This document shows positions 44,288 to 51,126 of a DNA stretch of 64,000 nucleotides, piece by piece. Location of the stretch: positions 124,001 through 188,000 of the forward strand of contig NZ_BDJF01000027.1 of NCBI RefSeq assembly GCF_001895205.1, in the 5' to 3' direction. Each line of letters opens with the position of its first letter. Position 1 is the stretch's first letter. The notes under the pieces are model-generated. The model did not search any database and had not been told where the DNA came from. It saw only the letters and a list, made by a program, of their open reading frames with translations. The DNA is from Vibrio injensis (lineage in GTDB: Bacteria; Pseudomonadota; Gammaproteobacteria; Enterobacterales; Vibrionaceae). Position numbers and translations under genes: made by a program.

Positions 44288-44323
44288 ATAAAAAAGCCTG
44301 AAGATACAAACGATCTTCAGGCT
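44288..44323 (-). terminator. Terminator after the lipase gene
   Basis: AGCCTGAAGAT (44295-44305) pairs fully with ATCTTCAGGCT (44313-44323); minus-strand T-tract of six. It ends the minus-strand lipase transcript. Confidence 0.88.
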
Positions 44324-44360
44324 ACATCGAGCTTAGCGATAATGATAGATACTGAGAATA

Positions 44361-45617
44361 TTAAAAATTAAAATATTGTAATCCATTACCCGGCGCTAAC
44401 AGCGTTTGCGAAATATAGCGATGAGTCGCTGTGGTTGGATGGGTGACATCCCAAAATACAAATTTGTCTGCACCATCACGAGCACAGGTATTGGTGATCG
44501 GATGACGATATAAATAATCCGCCGCAGAAGAACGGGTGAGATTCAAGCAAGGTTCACTGGCATTGGTAAAGCCATGCTTTTCCGGTTCAGCGACCATTGA
44601 ATCAAATAGTGCGTGAGTATCAAACAGATGAATAGCGTAACCTTGTAAAATATATTGTGCTGCTAACTGTTTTAACTTGGTGTTCAGCGCATTGATTTTA
44701 CCTTGAATCAAATCGATTTCAGCTGGTGTCGAATATCTAAACTGCGGAGCTTTAGTTACATCCGGTAACGTCATCATTAAGATATTTTGCGCGCCAGATT
44801 GCGTTAAACGTTGTAATGCTTTCGTAAAATCAGCCGCAACCTCCGCAACGTCTCGGTTATAATTCATAAAATCATTGAGACCGAAGACCAACGTATATAA
44901 GGTATTTTCCGGACGGTAATTTTGTGCTTTACCCATGTACTGTAAATAAGAATCTACTTGTCCAGTCACTCCAGTTAAAGCCACATATTGATTCGCTCCG
45001 GCAGCACCACCAACCGCCCAGTTATAGACTGGCATATTTTTAGACTGAGCAAGGTATTCTGTCCAAACCAACCCATTAGAAAAATGTCCTAAAAACCAGC
45101 TATTTGGATTCGGGAAACGCCACTGCGCGGCATTAAAAATATTGCCCGTATCCGATAAACTATCACCGAAGGCGACGATCTTGTTTATTTGATTAGCCTG
45201 CATGACAGGATCATTCGACCAAATCGTATGGTTTAATGAGAAACGATTATCCGCCGCATAAAAAGTAATATCCGCATTATCATGATTAATGCTTAAAGTG
45301 TGTTCGCAGCGCTGACGAATGGTATTTTGTGAGGTCTGAGTATAAAACATATTTTTTAACCCAACCGAGCTCCACCAGTATCCTGGCAAGGTAAAATAAC
45401 TGCCATCATTATTTGTCGCCCATTGCCAATCCGTTGCCGGATCGTCAGTACTATGGCTAGTACGATACCAGCAACGCACATAGGTATAAGTTTGTCTACC
45501 TGTAGGAGCCACTGAGTAGTTTGCCTGCACAGTTTCAGGAATAGCAAAAGTGGGAGTAGGAGTAACCGATGTACCAATAGGTAAAGTTACACTTAAAAGA
45601 AACGTTAATATATTCAT
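44361..45617 (-). CDS. tlh: Thermolabile hemolysin-type lecithinase/phospholipase (GDSL family)
   Basis: A 418-residue secreted phospholipase/lysophospholipase that lyses red cells in the presence of lecithin. Signal peptide 1-25 or so. Residues 40-140 form the N-terminal domain of this Vibrio family with three Cys. The SGNH hydrolase domain follows: block I VAFGDSLSDTGN with S153, Gly/Asn blocks VGGAAGANQY and VFGLNDFMN, and the C-terminal FWDVTHPTTATH with D390 and H393. These positions agree with the catalytic triad described for the V. parahaemolyticus enzyme. It is divergent from a subtilase gene, the same neighbourhood as in other vibrios. Confidence 0.93.
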   Translation of the reverse strand: MNILTFLLSVTLPIGTSVTPTPTFAIPETVQANYSVAPTGRQTYTYVRCWYRTSHSTDDPATDWQWATNNDGSYFTLPGYWWSSVGLKNMFYTQTSQNTIRQRCEHTLSINHDNADITFYAADNRFSLNHTIWSNDPVMQANQINKIVAFGDSLSDTGNIFNAAQWRFPNPNSWFLGHFSNGLVWTEYLAQSKNMPVYNWAVGGAAGANQYVALTGVTGQVDSYLQYMGKAQNYRPENTLYTLVFGLNDFMNYNRDVAEVAADFTKALQRLTQSGAQNILMMTLPDVTKAPQFRYSTPAEIDLIQGKINALNTKLKQLAAQYILQGYAIHLFDTHALFDSMVAEPEKHGFTNASEPCLNLTRSSAADYLYRHPITNTCARDGADKFVFWDVTHPTTATHRYISQTLLAPGNGLQYFNF

Positions 45618-46005
45618 ATTTATACCCCATGTGTATACGGTAGATAATTAGTACATCATTATCTGATTAGTGAATTAAAACATATTAACCTGAGTTATAT
45701 GACAATAAGTAGTGACTGATAAAAATTGTGGCACTAAGGTCAAATTCACGATTCTCCTATCGTCATTTATTTTCATACCGATACCATTCTGACAAAAAAC
45801 CAAATAACCACATAAATATCAGTGGGTTAATAAGATTCCATTAACTTATTTCGTTTATTTTGTGATCTTATTTCAATAAAAATGCTAATTATAATTATTT
45901 TCTTTTCTGTTTAATTATTTTGCGCTATACGTGATCAAGTCATTAGTCTTGATTATGAAATCTCGCGCAGTGACACGATTGAAATATGAAATGTTAGCGG
46001 TTGAT
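45618..46005. other. Divergent AT-rich control region between lipase and protease genes
   Basis: About 390 nt of low-GC sequence with long runs of A and T (for example 45830-45930), of the kind bound by H-NS-type silencers. It must hold the lipase promoter. No specific operator was recognised. Confidence 0.45.
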
Positions 46006-46136
46006 TATACGATCTGGCCAACCGACTTGACGTTGCTGACAACTGGCAAATCCATGATTCTCCATGAGTATCAGTAACAACACGATTGGAGTGAGCGAAC
46101 CAAATAGTGTAGTAGCTGCAAGTCAACTGGGTAATA
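46006..46136 (+). repeat. Degraded ERIC (IRU)-like element upstream of the protease gene
   Basis: The left part CCAACCGACTTGACGTTGCT, the middle ATTCTCCATGAGTATCAG and GATTGGAGTGAGCGAACC, and the right part GTAGCTGCAAGTCAACTGGG occur in ERIC order and spacing. It ends 47 nt before the chosen start of the subtilase, so it occupies the 5' leader or promoter position. Confidence 0.65.
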
Positions 46137-46182
46137 TAGGATGATCAACCTGCAAAAATATCGCTCAAAAAGGACAGGGCAA

Positions 46183-47853
46183 ATGATAAAAAAAAACCAA
46201 TTAAAACGTTACGTTAAACTAGGTACAATAGCGATTGTCGCCGGTAGTGCGACTTCCGCGATGGCTCACCCAACGTTGGCATTTGATGAAGCGAGTATTC
46301 CTACTCGTTATATTGTCAAATTTAAACAAGATGAACAGCCATTCTCGATGGCTAATAACCCATTCTGGGGCCCACGAATTGGTCAGCAAGCTCTATTATC
46401 ACAGATACAAGCCAGTGATATTGAACCTATTGGTCATGATGCTTTATACAGCGCGAAACTTGCAGAAGAGCGCGTTGAAGCCCTCCGTTCACGTCCCGAT
46501 ATCGAGTATGTAGAAATCGACCCACCGCGCTTTTTAATGAGTGAAACCACACCTTGGGGTTACTTTGCCGTGAAAGCCGATCAATTAGAAGATAGCCAAG
46601 CTGGCAATCAAACCATTTGTATTATTGATTCTGGTTACGACCTCGCCCATAACGATTTGAGCGGTAACCGAGTCACTGGAACGAACGATCGAGGAACAGG
46701 ACAATGGTACATTCCAGGTAGCAACAATGCCCATGGTACCCATGTCGCAGGCACGATTGCCGCCATCGCCAACAACGAAGGTGTAAAAGGCTTACTACCA
46801 AATCAAAATGTTAACCTACATATTGTCAAAGTATTCAATGAGTCAGGTTGGGGATATTCATCGACGCTAGTGCGAGCGATTCAAACTTGTGCGGATAATG
46901 GGGCAAATATTGTCAATATGAGCTTAGGGGGCAGTCAATCAAGCCGCACCGAACAAAATGCGATGGACGCATTGTATGAGCGAGGAGTATTAATGATTGC
47001 TGCTGCGGGTAACTCCGGTAATACCGCGCACAGTTATCCTGCCTCTTATGATTCAGTGATGTCTGTCGCTGCCGTTGACAGCAATTACGATCATGCTTCG
47101 TTCTCTCAAGCGACTAACCAAGTAGAAATCGCGGCGCCAGGAGTTGCCGTCCTCTCAACAGTCAGCGTAGGTGAAGGCGTTTTATCGACAATAATCACTG
47201 AAGATCGTGATTATTTTCGCCGTGGTGTCGTGCCACATAATCGCTTAAATAATAATGGCTTTGGTTTTGAATCGGCACCGATTGCGGGACAATATACCGC
47301 ACCTTTAGCGCTGTGTGATACGAGTTCTGGTCGCTATCAATGTGGCGATATGCGTGGCAAAATTTGTCTCACTGAACGAATCGCTAATGAAACGCCATCC
47401 GTTAGTCCGGAAATTAATGCCGTTGCAGCCTGTAACAATGCTGGCGCTTTAGCGGCGATTGTTTACAGTAATCAGCAACGTCCAGGCCTCCAAAATCCCT
47501 TTGTTCTCGATCAATTTAACACTTACCCACTATTGTCTGTCAGTGTCAATCGTAACGTAGGGCAAGAATTGGCGGCTTTAGTCGGTCAAGACATTACCGT
47601 ATCGACTCGTACCGGTGAAGATTATCAGTACTATAATGGGACTTCGATGGCAACACCGCATGTGTCAGGCGTTGCAGGCTTAGTGTGGAGTTATCATCCA
47701 CAGTGCTCGGCAAAACAAATCCGCCAAGCATTAACCCAAACGGCGCTGGATTTGGATGTCCCTGGCCGAGATAATCGTACTGGTTATGGGTTAGTGAATG
47801 CTCTGGCCGCAAAAAATTATTTAGATGCAGGGTGTAATGGCCCACGAGGTTAA
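46183..47853 (+). CDS. Secreted alkaline serine protease (subtilase, S8) with PA insertion
   Basis: A 556-residue exported protease. Start at ATG 46183 is chosen for AAGGA 8 nt upstream and a signal peptide (KRYVKLGTIAIVAGSATSAMA); ATG 46141 would add 14 residues. Residues about 40-117 are an I9 inhibitor-type propeptide (TRYIVKFKQDE to RPDIEYVEIDPP). The triad is D149 in CIIDSGYD, H184 in AHGTHVAGTIA and S488 in NGTSMATPHVSG. A protease-associated (PA) domain, about 350-475, interrupts the catalytic domain before the Ser. The protein ends soon after, with no pre-peptidase C-terminal domain. Relatives are V. vulnificus VvsA and V. parahaemolyticus PrtA. A small propeptide-like gene follows. 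Confidence 0.9.
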   Translation: MIKKNQLKRYVKLGTIAIVAGSATSAMAHPTLAFDEASIPTRYIVKFKQDEQPFSMANNPFWGPRIGQQALLSQIQASDIEPIGHDALYSAKLAEERVEALRSRPDIEYVEIDPPRFLMSETTPWGYFAVKADQLEDSQAGNQTICIIDSGYDLAHNDLSGNRVTGTNDRGTGQWYIPGSNNAHGTHVAGTIAAIANNEGVKGLLPNQNVNLHIVKVFNESGWGYSSTLVRAIQTCADNGANIVNMSLGGSQSSRTEQNAMDALYERGVLMIAAAGNSGNTAHSYPASYDSVMSVAAVDSNYDHASFSQATNQVEIAAPGVAVLSTVSVGEGVLSTIITEDRDYFRRGVVPHNRLNNNGFGFESAPIAGQYTAPLALCDTSSGRYQCGDMRGKICLTERIANETPSVSPEINAVAACNNAGALAAIVYSNQQRPGLQNPFVLDQFNTYPLLSVSVNRNVGQELAALVGQDITVSTRTGEDYQYYNGTSMATPHVSGVAGLVWSYHPQCSAKQIRQALTQTALDLDVPGRDNRTGYGLVNALAAKNYLDAGCNGPRG

Positions 47854-47894
47854 CGTCTTTAACCAGACCTAAAACGTCAGGTCAATAGAATGGC

Positions 47895-47943
47895 ACGATC
47901 CCCTAGATTTGCTATCAACGTTTTCTTGGGGATCGTTATTTTC
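47895..47943 (+). terminator. Terminator-like hairpin between protease and propeptide-like gene
   Basis: ACGATCCCC (47895-47903) pairs with GGGGATCGT (47928-47936), 24-nt loop, then TATTTT. It would at least partly separate the two genes. Confidence 0.65.
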
Positions 47944-47989
47944 ACAGCGTGTAAGCAATGCTGAAGCAGCGCCAGAACCAGACCACTAC

Positions 47990-48064
47990 AAACGATAGGC
48001 TGGCGAATTGGGACGAAAAAATGATAAGCCAAAACCCCTGCTGCTTTGAATCGGCAGAAGATAC
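47990..48064 (+). repeat. Right-half ERIC-like remnant
   Basis: GCGAATTGGGACGAAAAAATGATAAGCC, read in pieces, and ACCCCTGCTGCTTTGAATCG followed by GCAGAAGATACC align with the right half of the ERIC copy at 44151 (GATTGGGGCGAACGAACGTA...CCCCTGCAGCTTCAAGTCGG). The left half is absent or unrecognisable. Low certainty. Confidence 0.4.
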
Positions 48065-48086
48065 CAATTAAGGAAGAGAGGTCATT

Positions 48087-48395
48087 ATGCTAACATCCTT
48101 ACTACTGATGATAACCAGTTTATCTTCACTGCCTACTGCTACTGATCCCTCTTATATTGCTGAGGATAAGACCATCGAACAAAACCAGTCAACGGCACGT
48201 TTTTATGTCAAATACCATGCTGACAAAAAAATCGTGGTGCTCGAACTACTGAAAAGCTTGGAACTCACCTTAATTGATAGCTTCGATGACCAACAGGTAC
48301 TCGTCGTCGAAGGGGAATCATCGATTGTTGAGTTACTCAACGATAGTCCATCGATTGAATACACGGAGCCAGTTCCTATCCGCTCTCTTTTCTAA
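48087..48395 (+). CDS. Stand-alone I9-type propeptide/inhibitor-like exported protein (VvsB-like)
   Basis: A 102-residue protein with a signal peptide (1-18). The mature part resembles a subtilisin propeptide: ARFYVKYHADKKIV, a helix LLKSLELTLIDSF, QQVLVVEGESSIVELL, and the ending DSPSIEYTEPVPIRSLF. It parallels the neighbour's own propeptide (RYIVKFKQ ... RPDIEYVEIDPP). Free I9 domains act as folding helpers or inhibitors of subtilases in other systems; V. vulnificus has a small accessory gene, vvsB, after vvsA. AAGAGAGGTCATT precedes the ATG. Action on the adjacent protease is inferred. Confidence 0.75.
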   Translation: MLTSLLLMITSLSSLPTATDPSYIAEDKTIEQNQSTARFYVKYHADKKIVVLELLKSLELTLIDSFDDQQVLVVEGESSIVELLNDSPSIEYTEPVPIRSLF

Positions 48396-48690
48396 GCATT
48401 AAGAGTCGATTGACTAAGAACCACTACATCGCCTTTTATATAAATAATGACCATTCAATCAATGAGCATTATCTGAAACTGCATTTCCTCCACAAAATCT
48501 CTGGCACAAATCACAAAAGTAGATATTAATAATGATACATAGAGACGATTTGGTCATTAATCTGCCAAAATGATGCGCTTTTTCAAAATAACCGCACAGC
48601 TCCCTGTAAAGTAAGCTAAACCAATCTTCCTGATCCGACGGGGAGTTGGGGTTAATATTATTAACACTTAATTAGATAAGCACAGGCATC

Positions 48691-49626
48691 ATGCTTAACA
48701 CCAAACTTATCAGTCTACTTCCTGATCTTGCGACGTTTATACTTGTCGTCAATGAAGGCAGTTTTACTGCCGCCGCCCATAAGCTTGGGGTAACTCCGTC
48801 AGCGCTCAGTAAACTGATCACTCGCTTAGAGCTGGCTCTCAATGTCAAACTGTTTGAACGTACCACGAGAAAGTTAGTGATCACTCAAGCAGGACAACGG
48901 GTTTACGACCAATGCTTGGTGATGATCAACGCTGCACAACAAGCGGTTGACTTATCTGACGCCGATCACAGTGAGCCATCTGGTTCACTGACGGTTGCCG
49001 CCCCTGAAGCTTTTTTGCATTCGGTGCTACAGCCTTTTGTACTGCCTTTTCTTAAGCAATATCCTTATATCCAATTAAAATTACGCGCTGCAGACGGGGA
49101 AATTGACTTATTTCGTCATAATATTGATGTCGCGTTTAAGCTGACCGATAAGCCCGATGAAAATTTAGTGATGCGTGAACTGTGCAAAACAAATTTGGTG
49201 TTATGCGCTAGCCCAGATTATTTACAGCAGCGCGGAGTACCAACTCATCCTACTGAACTCATCGAGCACGACTGTCTCTATTTAGCCGAAACCGAACGCG
49301 ATCATATTTGGGACTTTCTTAAAGAGGATGAGTTTCATACCGTTGCCGTCACTGGTCGCTACGCGGTGAATCAATCCCAGATCCGCTTAAATGCGGTAAA
49401 AAGTGGTTTGGGTATAGGTATCTTCCACGATTTTGTGGTTCAAGATGCCATCGCTGAGGGAAAGGTTATCCAACTGCTGAAAAACTGGACAATAAAAAGT
49501 AACTACCACGGGGCGATTGCCATGCAATATGCTCAAACCAAATACATGCCTGCACGATTAAGAGTCTTCATCGATTTTGTCTTAACCCATTTAAAACCCA
49601 AATTAACCCCGCCGACGCTCGAATAA
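48691..49626 (+). CDS. LysR-family transcriptional regulator
   Basis: A 311-residue regulator. N-terminal winged HTH (8-67): LATFILVVNEGSFTAAAHKL, GVTPSALSKLITRLELALNV, LFERTTRKLVITQAG. The effector-binding domain (95-300) follows the CrgA/PerR-like subfamily: GSLTVAAPEAFLHSVLQPFV and RLNAVKSGLGIGIFHDFVV. Target unknown: the left neighbour is the propeptide-like gene and the right one a convergent cytochrome gene, so no divergent partner helps. Confidence 0.88.
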   Translation: MLNTKLISLLPDLATFILVVNEGSFTAAAHKLGVTPSALSKLITRLELALNVKLFERTTRKLVITQAGQRVYDQCLVMINAAQQAVDLSDADHSEPSGSLTVAAPEAFLHSVLQPFVLPFLKQYPYIQLKLRAADGEIDLFRHNIDVAFKLTDKPDENLVMRELCKTNLVLCASPDYLQQRGVPTHPTELIEHDCLYLAETERDHIWDFLKEDEFHTVAVTGRYAVNQSQIRLNAVKSGLGIGIFHDFVVQDAIAEGKVIQLLKNWTIKSNYHGAIAMQYAQTKYMPARLRVFIDFVLTHLKPKLTPPTLE

Positions 49627-49627
49627 A

Positions 49628-49656
49628 TTAAGCCCAAGCAACAAGCTTGGGCTTAA
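49628..49656. terminator. Perfect 12-bp inverted repeat between convergent genes
   Basis: TTAAGCCCAAGC (49628-49639) pairs with GCTTGGGCTTAA (49645-49656), loop AACAA. The hairpin is strong, the T-tract is weak on both strands. Probably a bidirectional terminator for the LysR and cytochrome b562 genes. Confidence 0.7.
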
Positions 49657-49676
49657 TGATAACAAAAGGTAAATGG

Positions 49677-50048
49677 TTAGCGTCTTCGATGGTATTCCAT
49701 ACGCAGTTGATCAACCTCTCTCAAGGTGAGCTTAGCCTGCTCTAATTGACCACTATCAAGCTCATCACTCAACTGATCCAAAACCGTTAGTAGCTTAGCA
49801 AAGCCCTCTTGATAAACATCATGCCGACGAGGAGGATATTGACCTTGCTGAGCTTTACTCACTAACTCAGTTAACTTAGTCACTGGTACTTGCATCTCTT
49901 GTACCGTTTGCGCGCTCGCCGCCTGAGAAAATTCAGCTCTCATTTGACGCATCACCTGTCGTAAATCAACATCGGTAGCCCATACTGAGCTACTCAACAG
50001 TAATCCTACGATTAACAACACATGAGATTTGATGATACTTTTTTTCAT
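49677..50048 (-). CDS. cybC: Soluble cytochrome b562-type periplasmic protein
   Basis: A 123-residue exported four-helix-bundle protein. Signal peptide 1-24 (VLLIVGLLLSSSVWA). The Met heme ligand of E. coli cytochrome b562 corresponds to M33 in DLRQVMRQMRAEF and the His ligand to H120 in LRMEYHRRR, aligned with NAYHQKYR of E. coli. So heme binding should be retained. Electron partners are unknown, as for the E. coli protein. The overall sequence similarity is otherwise limited, so the symbol is tentative. Confidence 0.8.
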   Translation of the reverse strand: MKKSIIKSHVLLIVGLLLSSSVWATDVDLRQVMRQMRAEFSQAASAQTVQEMQVPVTKLTELVSKAQQGQYPPRRHDVYQEGFAKLLTVLDQLSDELDSGQLEQAKLTLREVDQLRMEYHRRR

Positions 50049-50167
50049 TGACTTGCTTCCTTGTTATTGTCGTATTTATTATTGGCTATCCAATACTTTG
50101 ACTAACCTGTTATCGTTAATGAATAAAAAGTAAGGGGTACAGCATCACTCACTGATATTTAAAACCA

Positions 50168-50917
50168 TTAACAATAATAATCCTGATACTCACCAATTCT
50201 GTTACGCCCTCTTAATGCTAAAAAATCCAAAAATTGCACTGGTGTGTGAGTAATCACTTTAGCGCTATCTATAGCTAAACTGTCTAGTAACTCACTGGCT
50301 AACGCTAGATTACCGACATCATGGCAAAAATGGGCGTCACTGCCTGTGGTCAACCAAGCGCCGTGTTTTTTGGCTTGTTCAGCGATTTGATAACAACGTT
50401 CCACACTGCCCACTCGACTGTGACCTTTTAGGGTACTGTTATTGATCTCTATCGCCACATGATACTCAGCAGCACAAGCCGCCACCTCAGCGAAATCAAA
50501 ATCAAAATTTGGATTACCCAAATGCCCCAAGGCATCGACGCGCCGACTTTTTATGGTATTGATTAACGTTTTAGTATGGGTTGCCTTATCACTAGGTCTA
50601 AATACGGGCTCATGAAAGCTGGCGATCACCCAATCGAGATGTTGATCGACGGAAGGATGCAGATCAACCTCTCCTTGAAGATTAAGAATATTGGCTTCAA
50701 CACCACGCAATATCGCCACATCATGTAAAAAACGCGGCAAAATACGTTGGTTAGCAAAAAACCAGTAGTGAGGAGCACCCGGCATTGACTGAGCATGATC
50801 TGTGGTACAGAACATCTGTAGTCCCTTTTCCTGCGCCGCTTGAGCATTTTCAATCAAAGTACTATAAGCATGACCACTGGCGTAGGTATGTGTATGAGTA
50901 TCAACCGCAAGTTTCAT
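50168..50917 (-). CDS. ycdX: PHP-domain phosphatase of the YcdX family
   Basis: A 249-residue cytosolic metal-dependent phosphoesterase with a trinuclear zinc site. The four PHP motifs are visible: [44 protein letters not shown] with preceding ASFHEP, and [14 protein letters not shown]. coli YcdX shows phosphatase activity in vitro and is tied to swarming; the physiological substrate is not settled. It is divergent from the HD-GYP gene. No unusual feature. Confidence 0.9.
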   Translation of the reverse strand: MKLAVDTHTHTYASGHAYSTLIENAQAAQEKGLQMFCTTDHAQSMPGAPHYWFFANQRILPRFLHDVAILRGVEANILNLQGEVDLHPSVDQHLDWVIASFHEPVFRPSDKATHTKTLINTIKSRRVDALGHLGNPNFDFDFAEVAACAAEYHVAIEINNSTLKGHSRVGSVERCYQIAEQAKKHGAWLTTGSDAHFCHDVGNLALASELLDSLAIDSAKVITHTPVQFLDFLALRGRNRIGEYQDYYC

Positions 50918-51126
50918 AACCGACTCCCTTTATTTAGCGAGCTTACAGTTTACCAGTCCTCCCCTCGGCTTACCAATCACGCGCTCTACAAGTTCGCTAC
51001 GAATCTATTGATCTATCCAATTCCTATTCAATAAAGTCAGGTTAGACTCACACAATCGATTTACTACCTTGGCAACTTAATAGACGTGGACAATACTTAA
51101 TCCATTGCATAACTTAGGATACCGTC

